Source: CAZJLP01 sp964546955 (GTDB lineage Bacteria; Verrucomicrobiota; Verrucomicrobiia; Opitutales; Opitutaceae). From it: a stretch of 29,649 nucleotides of DNA. This document shows, in pieces, positions 1 through 8,268 of this stretch (position 1 is its first letter; each line of letters opens with the position of its first letter). The notes beneath the pieces were generated by a model, which was given only the letters and a program-made list of their open reading frames with translations, made no database searches and was not told the DNA's origin. Where the stretch lies: positions 1 through 29,649 of the forward strand of contig CAZJLP010000061.1 in the NCBI GenBank assembly GCA_964546955.1, read 5' to 3'. The translations under genes and the position numbers were made by a program.

Positions 1-1
1 G

Positions 2-1102
2 GTAAAAATCGAAGCTATCGATCTGTTCGCGACGTTCGGCGTAATCGTGGAACCGGAGGATGGGCTGCCCCACTTGCGCGTGCTCGATTTCAAGACGCGC
101 GAAAAACACCGCATCGAGTATCCCGAACCCGTCTACACGGCCGGCCCGCATATGAATCTGGAGTATAACGCGGCCACCTACCGCTTTCGTTACCAGTCTC
201 TGGTTACTCCCGATTCGATCATCGCTTACGACGTTTCCGCCCGTTCCCGCGAGCTGGTCAAACAAACGGAGGTCCTCGGCGGCTATGACCCTTCTCTCTA
301 CCAATCCGAACGCATTTTCGCGACGGCGACAGACGGAACGCGCATTCCCCTTTCGATCGTCTACCGAAAACACCTCAGAAAGACCGGTCCCCAGCCGCTC
401 TTCCTTTATGCCTACGGGTCGTACGGTTACAGCCTCCCCGATTCGTTTTCGTCGAGTCGACTGAGCCTCTTGGACCGCGGGGTGATCTACGCGATTGCGC
501 ATATTCGCGGCGGCGGCGAGCTGGGCGAGGCGTGGCACGACGCCGGCAAAATGCAGCACAAGATGACCACGTTCACGGATTTCGTCGCGGCGGCCGAGCA
601 CCTCCAAAAAAACGACTATACGCGTCCTTCGCTCCTGGCGATCAACGGTGGAAGCGCCGGCGGTCTGCTGATGGGCGCCGTCGCGAATCTCCGCCCAGAA
701 TTGTTCACTGCGGTCATCTCCGACGTGCCCTTTGTCGACGTGTTGAACACGATGCTCGATGCCTCGCTTCCCCTGACGACGAGCGAATATCTGGAGTGGG
801 GAAATCCAACGGTGAAGCAGGAGTATGAGTGGATGAAAGCCTACTCGCCGTATGACAACGTGAAGGCCCAGGCCTACCCCGCGACCCTGATCAACGTATC
901 GCTGAACGACAGCCAGGTTCCGTACTGGGAAGGCGCAAAACTTGCGGCCAAGCTGCGAGCGACCAAGACCAACGATCGTCCCCTCCTCCTCCGCTCAAAC
1001 CTTGAAGCAGGTCACGGCGGCGCTTCCGGCCGCTACGATTCCCTGCGTGAACTCGCGTTCGACTACGCCTTCGCGCTGACCGCGCTGGGAATGGAGCCGT
1101 AG
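2..1102 (+). CDS. ptrB: Oligopeptidase B-like S9 serine peptidase, C-terminal part (5' end outside window)
   Basis: The reading frame is open from base 2, so the gene starts upstream and only 366 residues are visible; the family is usually about 690, so most of the N-terminal beta-propeller is missing. The visible part holds the last propeller blades and the alpha/beta-hydrolase catalytic domain. Numbered from base 2, the triad is Ser218 in the GGSAGG nucleophile elbow, Asp303 in LNDSQVPYWE and His338 in EAGHGG. The RGGGELG loop and the VPFVDV and LTTSEYLEWGNP stretches are typical of oligopeptidase B, which cuts short peptides after basic residues. GTG at 47 is an internal codon, not a likely start. 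It converges with the minus-strand gene at 1342. Family is sure; the exact basic-residue specificity is inferred. Confidence 0.93.
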   Translation, partial: VKIEAIDLFATFGVIVEPEDGLPHLRVLDFKTREKHRIEYPEPVYTAGPHMNLEYNAATYRFRYQSLVTPDSIIAYDVSARSRELVKQTEVLGGYDPSLYQSERIFATATDGTRIPLSIVYRKHLRKTGPQPLFLYAYGSYGYSLPDSFSSSRLSLLDRGVIYAIAHIRGGGELGEAWHDAGKMQHKMTTFTDFVAAAEHLQKNDYTRPSLLAINGGSAGGLLMGAVANLRPELFTAVISDVPFVDVLNTMLDASLPLTTSEYLEWGNPTVKQEYEWMKAYSPYDNVKAQAYPATLINVSLNDSQVPYWEGAKLAAKLRATKTNDRPLLLRSNLEAGHGGASGRYDSLRELAFDYAFALTALGMEP

Positions 1103-1132
1103 GTATTTGAGGCTTGAAAAAGCGGATCGAAA

Positions 1133-1275
1133 GGTAGGGCGAGGCCCCTTCGACTCGCCGTCGAAGGGGAAAACGCCGCGTAAGAACACGCGTTTTGACG
1201 TCCTGGGGCGCTGCACGGTTCGGTTGCCGTGCAGCTTTGCCGCACACGACGGGAGCCCGGAAGTCTCGCCCTACC
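1133..1275. repeat. Nested palindromic element (11-bp terminal inverted repeats enclosing three hairpins)
   Basis: An 11-bp inverted repeat (GGTAGGGCGAG at 1133-1143, CTCGCCCTACC at 1265-1275) encloses three further perfect stems: 1145-1153 with 1161-1169 (9 bp), 1170-1176 with 1190-1196 (7 bp) and 1210-1218 with 1227-1235 (9 bp). It fills most of the gap between two convergent genes, where no credible ORF exists. No T-tract follows the stems, so it is not a classic terminator. It resembles a REP/MITE-like dispersed element; copy number cannot be seen here. Confidence 0.6.
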
Positions 1276-1341
1276 CTCAATGTCGTTTCCGATGCTCCTT
1301 GGTGTACCGTCAAAGAGAAAAACGATCGGCGCGCCCCCCTC

Positions 1342-2139
1342 TCACATCCCAATCAACTCCCGGATCCGCCGGCACACAGCTTTATTTCCGGCGACGTATT
1401 GAATACGATCCATGTTCAGGTCGAACTGTCGCAGAGGAAATGGGTTTTTGCCTAAAAACTCCACCTCGCCGCCACCCGCCAAGCACAACGCCACGGCGGC
1501 GGCGATGTCCCACACTTTGACATTGTGATCCAGTGTGCCGTCGAGGAGTCCAATCGCGACGTATGCCAGGTGCAGCGTGCTGCTTCCGAGTCCCCGTATT
1601 TTGAAATTTTCTACCATTGACTGCGCATGAGGCGCGTACTTCCGGTCGTACGGGCTATGAAACCCGAGGAGGCTTTGAACGTTGGGTTCGCCTGTCTTGG
1701 TCGCCGCGGCGCGTTCTCCATCAAAAACGCCGTAACCCGGCCCGCCGTGAATGAGCGTCCTGCGGCTGAGGTCGTACACCACGCCATACACCGGCTTTCC
1801 GTCCTCCAAGAGCCCGACGGAAATCGCACAATGCGCGATGCCGGTGGCATAGTTGTTCGTGCCATCGATCGGATCCAACACCCACGCGAAGCGCGCTGTC
1901 GCGGGCAGAAGACCGTCCCCATGGGTCAATTCTTCGCTGAAAAAATCGTCCGCGGCAAACGGTGCCTTCAGAGTCGCCACGATATTTTCCGAGATGGCCA
2001 CATCGACCGGCGTCACGCGCGTGCCGTCCGATTTCCAGTTGCTTTTCGCTCGGCCGAATTCGCGGTGAAGCAATTCGGTCTGAGCCATCACGGCTGCTTT
2101 AGCGGCGGCAATTCGAGCAATCAGGTCTGGCGACGACAT
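1342..2139 (-). CDS. Inositol monophosphatase family protein (Mg-dependent sugar/nucleotide phosphatase)
   Basis: This 265-residue protein has the full metal-binding set of the FIG/IMPase superfamily: Glu69-Glu70 in FFSEE, Asp89 and Asp92 in the DPIDGT signature (89-94), and Asp211 in the C-terminal WDIAAA motif. Length and motif order match the family, whose members hydrolyse phosphate from inositol phosphates, histidinol phosphate or 3'-phosphoadenosine nucleotides. The substrate cannot be told from sequence alone: SuhB-, HisN- and CysQ-like roles all remain possible, and no neighbour decides it. The ATG at 2139 gives a normal-length N-terminus. It is a cytosolic enzyme, probably transcribed alone or after the FmdB-like gene at 2816 on the same strand, 125 bp away. 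Confidence 0.9.
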   Translation of the reverse strand: MSSPDLIARIAAAKAAVMAQTELLHREFGRAKSNWKSDGTRVTPVDVAISENIVATLKAPFAADDFFSEELTHGDGLLPATARFAWVLDPIDGTNNYATGIAHCAISVGLLEDGKPVYGVVYDLSRRTLIHGGPGYGVFDGERAAATKTGEPNVQSLLGFHSPYDRKYAPHAQSMVENFKIRGLGSSTLHLAYVAIGLLDGTLDHNVKVWDIAAAVALCLAGGGEVEFLGKNPFPLRQFDLNMDRIQYVAGNKAVCRRIRELIGM

Positions 2140-2264
2140 CGAAAGATAGTAGCGAGGTGCAGGTACTGAGTAGCGAGTAGAAAACGTGCCGGAATCGACC
2201 TTCTACCGGCCTCCGCGCTTTGCTTCTGTTGGCGTTGCTCTTCGCTCGGCGGCGGGACGTCTTT

Positions 2265-2816
2265 TCAATCGTAGTCGTACAACGTGGGATCGCGCCTCGG
2301 CTGGGGGCGCCGCGCCTTGAATCGCGTTTTCTTTTCCTTTCCTTCCGCTTTGGGGTCGGGTCCCGCGCCTGCGTCGCCACCGGTCCCCTCCTCATCGGGA
2401 AATGCGCCTCCGAGATCTTCTTCAAGCGAATCGGGGTCCGCGCCTTCCTCGAGCTTGCGCACCACTTCCTCCATCTCGCCGTCGATTTTTTCTCCCGTGA
2501 GTTCCGCCATCCGACGCATCATGCGTCCCATCGCGCGCGGGTCGTTCTCATCCACGTTCGCGAACTCGCTCTCCATCGCGCTCAACGTTGCCTCCATCTT
2601 CGGATCGCTCATTCCGTCGTCCGAAGGTCCGGAAGGCGCGCCACCGTCGTCGGATCTTTTTCCGCCGGAGGTGACGGAAAACGCCGACATGATCCGCTCC
2701 ATGGGGAAAGTCGGGTCATCGGGGCACTTCGGAACCGATTGGCCCTGGGCAAGCGTCTTTGCGAAAAATTGGTAGATAGTGTGATTTTTCGGACAGTAGT
2801 ACTCGTAAATGGGCAT
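2265..2816 (-). CDS. FmdB-like small regulatory protein with a degenerate zinc ribbon and charged tail
   Basis: The start is the ATG at 2816, chosen because AAGGAGG (plus-strand 2821-2827) lies 4 bases upstream and because MPIYEY is the typical FmdB N-terminus. The product is 183 residues. The first 40 or so resemble the FmdB/CxxC_CXXC_SSSS domain, but the ligand pattern is altered: Cys8 is followed by Asn11-His12, not a second Cys, and Cys31 is followed by Asp-Asp. The rest is an acidic, Gly/Asp/Glu-rich segment with several Met residues (MGRMMRRMAE), then a Lys/Arg-rich end. FmdB proteins are small putative regulators of unclear function. The long tail is unusual, since many family members are only 70-110 residues. 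Family assignment is good; metal binding is doubtful. Confidence 0.75.
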   Translation of the reverse strand: MPIYEYYCPKNHTIYQFFAKTLAQGQSVPKCPDDPTFPMERIMSAFSVTSGGKRSDDGGAPSGPSDDGMSDPKMEATLSAMESEFANVDENDPRAMGRMMRRMAELTGEKIDGEMEEVVRKLEEGADPDSLEEDLGGAFPDEEGTGGDAGAGPDPKAEGKEKKTRFKARRPQPRRDPTLYDYD

Positions 2817-2918
2817 CGAACCTCCTTGTACGCCTTCTCCGCCCTTTCTCAAGTCCGGTCACTCGCTCCTCCGGCTCGCGTCTATTTTTGTCATCTCGCG
2901 CTTGTCCCGGCTTCTTTC

Positions 2919-4112
2919 CTAAGCGCCAGGACGCTTCTTCTCATCCTTGCCGCCTCCACGGATTTGCGCGCCACGAACCACCGACGAACCGCCTTGCTTC
3001 GCGCGCAGTTGATCCACAACCCGGGCGAGGCGTTCTCTCTTTTCCTCTCCCTCCCCAAACATCTGCAGCTGTTGCGGCCGTTCGTCGACGGTGGAGAAAC
3101 GCACGCTCACGAGGCGAAGCGGTTTCCGCTTCGTCCAGGCAGCTTTGAGCAATGGTGCCACCCAGCCATAAAATGAGGTTTCCAGATCCGAACCTTCGGT
3201 CAGGCTGTGGCCCGCCGAGGCCTGCTCGAAGTTGGGATAACGCACCTTTACCGTCAGCGTGCGCACCCTTTTACCGTCGGCGCGAATTCCGGGCATGAGA
3301 TCGTCGATCATGCCTTTCGCGATTCGTTCGATCGTCGCGAAGTCCGAAATATCCTCCCCAAATGTTTCCTGCTGCGAATACGATTTTGCATCTTCATGTT
3401 CGGTTTCGACCGGGCGGTCGTCCTCGCCTCGCGCCATGGCGACCATGGCGCGCCAACCTTCCCCAAAGATAGACTGAAGCTGGTCGTCTGACCGCCGAAG
3501 GATGTCGCCAACCAGCACAATCCCTTTCGCCTTTAGGCTCTCTTCCGTTTTGGGTCCCACCCCGGGTAATTTGCCGATGCCGAGCGGGGCCAGAAATTCA
3601 GCCTCCCCGCCGGGCGACACGACGACAAAGCCGCGTGGCTTGCGAAGCTTGCTGGCGATGGCCGAAACGAGCTTGTTGTGCGCAAGCCCGAACGAAACGG
3701 TGATTTGGAGAGACGTCCATATGCGTTCTTGCAAAGCCCGAATGGCCTTCTCCACCTCCGCAAGCGTTCTGAACCCACAGGGCCCCACATCGAGGTAACC
3801 CTCGTCGATTGACTTTCGCTCGACCAAAGGAGTCACCGTCTCGCAAAGGTCGAAAAGTTTCCGTGAATAGTCCCCGTAGCGTCCGCCGGTGTGCCGGACC
3901 AGGATGAGGTCGGGGCATACTTGAATCGCCCGGCTGCTCGGCATCGGGGTATAAACTCCGCAAGCGCGCGCCTCGTAGCTCGCAGAAGAGATAATTCCTC
4001 GCTCCCCGCCCCCGACCGCGACCTTCTTTCCCCGAAGCGAAGGATCGAACGCCTGCTCGACCGAGACGAAAAATGCATCCGCATCGAGATGGACGATCGT
4101 GGGCAGAACCAT
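2919..4112 (-). CDS. dinB: DNA polymerase IV (Y-family translesion polymerase)
   Basis: This is a 397-residue Y-family polymerase. From the ATG at 4112, Asp10 in HLDADAFF and Asp103-Glu104 in KSIDEGYLD are the catalytic carboxylates; the position of the DE pair matches E. coli Pol IV. The SYEARACGV finger motif, the helix-hairpin-helix LPGVGPKT and a C-terminal little-finger domain follow. In-frame codons extend upstream to 4211, but that stretch is not family-like, so 4112 is preferred, although no good Shine-Dalgarno is seen. Gly105 replaces the common Ala in the SIDEAYLD motif, a mild change. The last 20 residues are basic and lack an obvious QL.LF-type clamp-binding motif, though a glutamine-rich QLQMF stretch sits near the end. 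The enzyme bypasses DNA lesions at low fidelity. No SOS box was recognised. Confidence 0.93.
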   Translation of the reverse strand: MVLPTIVHLDADAFFVSVEQAFDPSLRGKKVAVGGGERGIISSASYEARACGVYTPMPSSRAIQVCPDLILVRHTGGRYGDYSRKLFDLCETVTPLVERKSIDEGYLDVGPCGFRTLAEVEKAIRALQERIWTSLQITVSFGLAHNKLVSAIASKLRKPRGFVVVSPGGEAEFLAPLGIGKLPGVGPKTEESLKAKGIVLVGDILRRSDDQLQSIFGEGWRAMVAMARGEDDRPVETEHEDAKSYSQQETFGEDISDFATIERIAKGMIDDLMPGIRADGKRVRTLTVKVRYPNFEQASAGHSLTEGSDLETSFYGWVAPLLKAAWTKRKPLRLVSVRFSTVDERPQQLQMFGEGEEKRERLARVVDQLRAKQGGSSVVRGAQIRGGGKDEKKRPGA

Positions 4113-4235
4113 GAACGCCAGTAAATGCCGGCGAGGGGCCGGAAGCAAACTCGCGGAAATCCTGAAAAAATACGGCCTGAACGATTGGAGATAAAGCCTC
4201 CGCCACGGCAAGTCGGTACGCCACCCCTACTAAGA

Positions 4236-4263
4236 AAAAAGCCGGCTCGAAAGAGCCGGCTTT
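4236..4263 (-). terminator. Intrinsic terminator of the metK-ahcY unit
   Basis: GCCGGCTC (4241-4248), a GAAA loop and GAGCCGGC (4253-4260) form a perfect 8-bp GC-rich stem. On the minus strand it is followed by a run of six T (plus-strand A at 4235-4240). It lies about 30 bases after the ahcY stop and before the dinB start, so it ends minus-strand transcription and separates dinB from the methyl-cycle genes. Confidence 0.9.
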
Positions 4264-4292
4264 GGTGTTATGGCTAGGAAAGCTGAACGAAA

Positions 4293-5723
4293 TCAGTAGC
4301 GGTAATGCTCGGGCTTGTAGGGACCTTCGACGGGGACGCCGAGGTACGAAGCCTGATCCGGCGTCAGCGTGGTCAGCTTGGCGCCGATCTTCTCCAAGTG
4401 CAGCCGCGCGACTTCTTCATCGAGGTGTTTGGGCAGACGGTAAACTCCGATCTTATAGGTATCGCGGTTTTTCCAGAGATCGAGCTGAGCCAGCGTTTGA
4501 TTCGTGAAGCTATTCGACATCACGAACGAGGGATGCCCTGTCGCGCAGCCTAGGTTCACCAGGCGGCCTTCGGCCAGCAGGTAGATGCTCTTTCCGTTCG
4601 GAAACACAAACTGGTCGTACTGCGGCTTGATGGTGATCCGCTTAACGCCGGGCGCCTTGTAGAGGCGATCCACCTGGATCTCGTTGTCGAAGTGTCCGAT
4701 GTTACACACGATGGCCTGATCCTTCATCTGCTGCATGTGCTCCAGCGTGATGATATCGCGGTTGCCGGTCGTCGTCACATAGATGTCGGCCGTGCCGAGG
4801 GTGCTTTCGACCGTGTTGACTTCAAAACCTTCCATCGCCGCCTGCAGGGCGTTGATGGGGTCGATCTCGGTCACGATCACGCGGGCGCCAAAGCCTTTGA
4901 GCGAGAAAGCCGAGCCCTTGCCGACGTCGCCGTAACCGCAGACGCAGGCGACTTTTCCCGCGATCATGACATCGGTGGCGCGCTTCAGTCCGTCCGCGAG
5001 CGATTCGCGGCAGCCGTACAGATTGTCGAATTTCGATTTCGTGACGGAGTCGTTCACGTTGATCGCGGGGACACGCAGCTTCCCCTTTTCCAGCATCTGA
5101 TAGAGCCGGTGCACCCCCGTGGTCGTCTCTTCCGAAACGCCGCGCCATTCCTTCGCGATGGTCGTCCAACGCAGCGGGTCCTCCTTATGCACGCGCTTGA
5201 GCAGGTCCTTGATCACCTGTTCCTCGTGCGAGCCCGAAGCCGTGTTTACCCAGTCGCTGCCTTCCTCCAACTCGCAACCCTTGTGGATGAGCAGGGTGAC
5301 GTCGCCACCGTCGTCGACCACGAGTTGCGGACCCTTGCCGCCCGGGAAGGTCACCGCCTTGAGCGTGAGGTCCCAATACTCTTCCAGCGTTTCGCCTTTC
5401 CAGGCAAACACCGGCACTCCCGCCTTAGCGATCGCCGCGGCGGCGTGATCCTGGGTGGAGAAAATGTTGCACGAAGCCCAGCGCACATCCGCGCCGAGTT
5501 CCTTCAACGTCTCGATCAACACCGCGGTCTGGATCGTCATGTGCAGCGATCCCGTCACGCGCACGCCCGCCAGGGGCTTGGCCGGTCCGAATTTCTTGCG
5601 GACCGAGAGGAGGCCCGGCATTTCGTGCTCGGCCACCGCGATTTCTTTGCGGCCCCAATCGGCCAGAGTAATGTCTTTGACGAGGAAGTCTTGGCCCTTG
5701 GGGGCGGAGGCGAGAAGTGACAT
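4293..5723 (-). CDS. ahcY: Adenosylhomocysteinase (S-adenosyl-L-homocysteine hydrolase)
   Basis: The 476-residue product reversibly splits S-adenosylhomocysteine into adenosine and homocysteine, using bound NAD. The NDSVTKSKFDN segment contains the catalytic Lys229 and Asp233. The NAD-binding glycine loop GYGDVGKG is at 263-270. The C-terminus KPEHYRY supplies the conserved Lys and Tyr that reach into the neighbouring subunit's cofactor site. The length includes the roughly 40-residue insertion (about 150-190) found in many bacterial enzymes. It starts 19 bases after metK on the same strand and ends in a strong terminator, so the two enzymes of the activated methyl cycle form one transcription unit. 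Very sure. Confidence 0.98.
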   Translation of the reverse strand: MSLLASAPKGQDFLVKDITLADWGRKEIAVAEHEMPGLLSVRKKFGPAKPLAGVRVTGSLHMTIQTAVLIETLKELGADVRWASCNIFSTQDHAAAAIAKAGVPVFAWKGETLEEYWDLTLKAVTFPGGKGPQLVVDDGGDVTLLIHKGCELEEGSDWVNTASGSHEEQVIKDLLKRVHKEDPLRWTTIAKEWRGVSEETTTGVHRLYQMLEKGKLRVPAINVNDSVTKSKFDNLYGCRESLADGLKRATDVMIAGKVACVCGYGDVGKGSAFSLKGFGARVIVTEIDPINALQAAMEGFEVNTVESTLGTADIYVTTTGNRDIITLEHMQQMKDQAIVCNIGHFDNEIQVDRLYKAPGVKRITIKPQYDQFVFPNGKSIYLLAEGRLVNLGCATGHPSFVMSNSFTNQTLAQLDLWKNRDTYKIGVYRLPKHLDEEVARLHLEKIGAKLTTLTPDQASYLGVPVEGPYKPEHYRY

Positions 5724-5742
5724 AGCGGTACGTTCTGAGGGT

Positions 5743-6909
5743 TTACTTCACCGCGGCCTGCAGGGCGGCGACTTTGTTTTTCTGTTCCCACGGCAAGCCA
5801 TTCTTGCCGAAGTGACCGTAGTTGGTCGTCTGGCGATAGATGGGCCGCAGGAGGCCGAGTTGTTGAATGATGTCCGCCGGTTTGAAGCCAAAAACCTTCG
5901 TCACGGCGCGCGCAATCTTTGCGTCGGCGACCTTGCCGGTGCCCTGGGTGTCGACGTAGACGCTCACCGGATCGGGATAGCCGATCGCGTAGGCGACCTG
6001 GAGTTCGACCCGATCGGCCAGGCCGGCGGCGACGATGTTCTTCGCCACCCAGCGGCACATGTAGGCCGCTGAACGATCTACCTTGGACGGGTCCTTGCCC
6101 GAAAAAGCGCCGCCGCCATGGCGGCCCCAGCCACCGTAGGTATCCACAATGATTTTACGCCCGGTCAGTCCGGAATCGCCCTGCGGCCCGCCCACCACGA
6201 AACGGCCGGTCGGGTTGATCAAGTACTGCGTCTTGTTGGAAAGGAGCCGCGCGGGAAGCACCTTCTTGATCACGTTGTCGACCAGGTAGGACTCGATCTT
6301 GCCGTGCTCGACGTCGGCCGTGTGCTGCGTGGAGATCACCACGTTGACCACTTCGACGGGCTTCCCGTCCTCGTAGCGGATCGACACCTGGGATTTGGCG
6401 TCGGGGCGCAGCCAGGCCACCTTGCCGCTCTTGCGAATCTTGGTCAGCTCGCGGCCCAGACGGTGGGCGAACATCACCGGGGTAGGCATCAGTTCGGGCG
6501 TCTCGTTGCAAGCGTAGCCAAACATCAGGCCCTGGTCACCCGCGCCCTGCTCGGCCTTCTTCTTGCCCTTCACTTTCACCGCGTCGACTCCCTGCGAAAT
6601 ATCGGGAGATTGTTTGGTCAGGTAGTTGTTGATGAATACGGTGTCGGCGTGGAACACGTCATCCGTGTTCGTGTAGCCGATGTCGCGGATCGCGGCGCGC
6701 ACGATCTGTTCGTAATTCAGTTTGGCCTTCGTCGTGATCTCGCCCGCCAGGATCACCATATTGGACTTCACCATGGTCTCGCAGGCGACGCGGCTGAACC
6801 GATCCTGCCCGAGGCATGCGTCGAGGACGCTGTCGGAAATCAGATCGGCGACTTTGTCGGGGTGACCCTCACCGACCGACTCGGATGAAAAAACGAAGGA
6901 ATTGGCCAT
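5743..6909 (-). CDS. metK: S-adenosylmethionine synthetase (methionine adenosyltransferase)
   Basis: This 388-residue enzyme makes S-adenosylmethionine from methionine and ATP. From the ATG at 6909, GEGHPDK (13-19) holds the ATP-binding His16 and metal-binding Asp18; the GAGDQG loop and the glycine-rich GGGAFSGKDPSKVDRS segment are family signatures. The frame is open upstream to 7011, but the extra 34 residues are not family-like, and the MANSFVFSSESV start matches known N-termini. No strong Shine-Dalgarno precedes it. ahcY follows after 19 bases, coupling SAM production to removal of the by-product SAH. A divergent signalling operon begins at 7054. Very sure. Confidence 0.98.
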   Translation of the reverse strand: MANSFVFSSESVGEGHPDKVADLISDSVLDACLGQDRFSRVACETMVKSNMVILAGEITTKAKLNYEQIVRAAIRDIGYTNTDDVFHADTVFINNYLTKQSPDISQGVDAVKVKGKKKAEQGAGDQGLMFGYACNETPELMPTPVMFAHRLGRELTKIRKSGKVAWLRPDAKSQVSIRYEDGKPVEVVNVVISTQHTADVEHGKIESYLVDNVIKKVLPARLLSNKTQYLINPTGRFVVGGPQGDSGLTGRKIIVDTYGGWGRHGGGAFSGKDPSKVDRSAAYMCRWVAKNIVAAGLADRVELQVAYAIGYPDPVSVYVDTQGTGKVADAKIARAVTKVFGFKPADIIQQLGLLRPIYRQTTNYGHFGKNGLPWEQKNKVAALQAAVK

Positions 6910-6965
6910 AGAATAGAGCCTGTAAGGCAAAGAGCACGGCAAGGAGGGCGCAAGTTTAATATCAA

Positions 6966-7010
6966 CATATCCGCATGCCATGATATGAGGAAGTTTTAAA
7001 GTTTTGTCCA
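6966..7010 (-). promoter_or_regulatory. Candidate promoter/operator region of metK
   Basis: CATATC (6966-6971) and GATATG (6982-6987) are a perfect 6-bp inverted repeat with a 10-base spacer. On the minus strand, TGGACA (plus 7005-7010) could be a -35 element; TATCAT (plus 6980-6985, 19-base spacing) or CATATC (6982-6987, 17-base spacing) could be the -10. Either -10 overlaps the inverted repeat, as expected for a repressor operator. No SAM or SAH riboswitch fold was recognised. A weak call based on pattern only. Confidence 0.3.
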
Positions 7011-7053
7011 CCTGTGCCGAGGTTCACAGAGAGCAGCTTGCTCACTCCTAAAG

Positions 7054-8262
7054 ATGCAGCTCCTGGCGACTTCCAATCCAACCCCCACACCTGGCAGTCC
7101 TCCATCCGCTAATCTCCCCCGCCCGGCTGGTCCGGCAAAATCCGGGAGTCAGATTAACCTAAAGGGACGCAAGGTCTTAATCGTCGATGATGATCGTCTG
7201 AACGTCCGCATCCTGGCGGGCATGCTTCAGACAGAAGGGTACGTCATTTCGGATTGCGGAGACGGCGAGCAGGCCCTGCAGATGTATGAGGAGGTCAAAC
7301 CTGACCTCGTCCTTCTGGACGTCGTGCTTCCCGGGATAGATGGATTCGCCGTTTCCCGAGAATTGCGCACTCGCCACGGCGAAAACGCGGCGCCCGTCAT
7401 TTTCATCACGTCGAAGCAGGAATCGGACGATATCGTCGAAGGTCTTGCCTCCGGCGGAGTGGATTATCTGCCGAAGCCGTTTCGACGGAAAGAAGCGCTC
7501 GCGCGCATTCGGACCCATCTTTCGAATCGGATCCTGGCCGAACAGCAAAAGACGCTGGTCGATCAACTGAAACACGCCAATGCGGCCAAAAACAAGCTGA
7601 TCGGCATGGCGGCGCACGACCTTCGCAATCCGCTCGCGTCGATCCGCGGACTGGCCGAATTCCTCAGCGACGGCACCGTGGGTCAGCTCACCACCGACCA
7701 ACTCGACCTCGTGAACACGATTCTCGAGACGAGCAATTCGATGCTTACGCTCCTGAACGAATTGCTCGACGTCGCCACGATCGAAGCCGGCGAGTTGAAG
7801 CTCAACAAGGAGCAGCACAATCTCGCCGAACTCGTCGAGAAATCGGTTTATCTGAACAACATCAACGCCTCCAAAAAGGGCACGAAGATCGTCTTCACCG
7901 CGCCGGAGGAGCCGCCGCTTGCGCGCATCGATTATTCGAAGATGAAGCAGGTCCTGGACAACCTGCTCAGCAACGCCGTGAAGTACTCCCCTCCCGGCTC
8001 GACCGTTTCGGTCCGCATTTCCGGCTTCCACCCGTGTTACAATATTTCCGTGGCGGACGAAGGTCCGGGTATACCCGAGAACGAACGCCACAAACTGTTC
8101 AAGGACTTCGGCACTCTCTCGGTCAAACCGACCGGTGGCGAAAAGAGCACCGGCCTCGGGCTCGCCATCTGTCGCAAGATCGTCGAAGCGCACCGTGGCG
8201 CGATCACCGCCACCAACCTGCCCAAGAGCGGGTGCGAATTCTCCATCATGCTTCCCGCCTGA
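7054..8262 (+). CDS. Hybrid signalling protein: N-terminal receiver plus histidine kinase
   Basis: A 402-residue cytoplasmic protein with no membrane segment. After a Pro-rich, probably disordered N-terminus (about 1-36) comes a CheY-like receiver (38-155) with the acidic pair in VDDD, phospho-acceptor Asp89 in LLDVVLPG and Lys in the PKPF motif. A HisKA dimerisation domain follows with phospho-accepting His188 in MAAHDLRNPL, then a HATPase_c domain showing the N box (LDNLLSNAVKYS), G1 (DEGPGIPE) and G2 (STGLGLAI). Having the receiver upstream of the kinase suggests that phosphorylation of Asp89 tunes kinase activity. The stand-alone receiver begins 6 bases later, with the Hpt gene further on, so a multistep phosphorelay is likely. 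The input signal is unknown. Confidence 0.92.
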   Translation: MQLLATSNPTPTPGSPPSANLPRPAGPAKSGSQINLKGRKVLIVDDDRLNVRILAGMLQTEGYVISDCGDGEQALQMYEEVKPDLVLLDVVLPGIDGFAVSRELRTRHGENAAPVIFITSKQESDDIVEGLASGGVDYLPKPFRRKEALARIRTHLSNRILAEQQKTLVDQLKHANAAKNKLIGMAAHDLRNPLASIRGLAEFLSDGTVGQLTTDQLDLVNTILETSNSMLTLLNELLDVATIEAGELKLNKEQHNLAELVEKSVYLNNINASKKGTKIVFTAPEEPPLARIDYSKMKQVLDNLLSNAVKYSPPGSTVSVRISGFHPCYNISVADEGPGIPENERHKLFKDFGTLSVKPTGGEKSTGLGLAICRKIVEAHRGAITATNLPKSGCEFSIMLPA

Positions 8263-8268
8263 CCTGCC

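Noticed and set aside
2148..2177. Two copies of AGTAGCGAG (2148-2156, 2169-2177)
   Set aside because: Two short copies are too few to call a regulatory site; likely a low-complexity intergenic relic.
4692..5720. Plus-strand open frame of 342 codons opposite ahcY
   Set aside because: ahcY is certain on the other strand; the reverse frame shows no family features.
6910..7053. Possible SAM or SAH riboswitch upstream of metK
   Set aside because: The two short stems (7012-7030 and 7032-7044) lie upstream of the likely metK promoter and do not match a known SAM/SAH aptamer layout.
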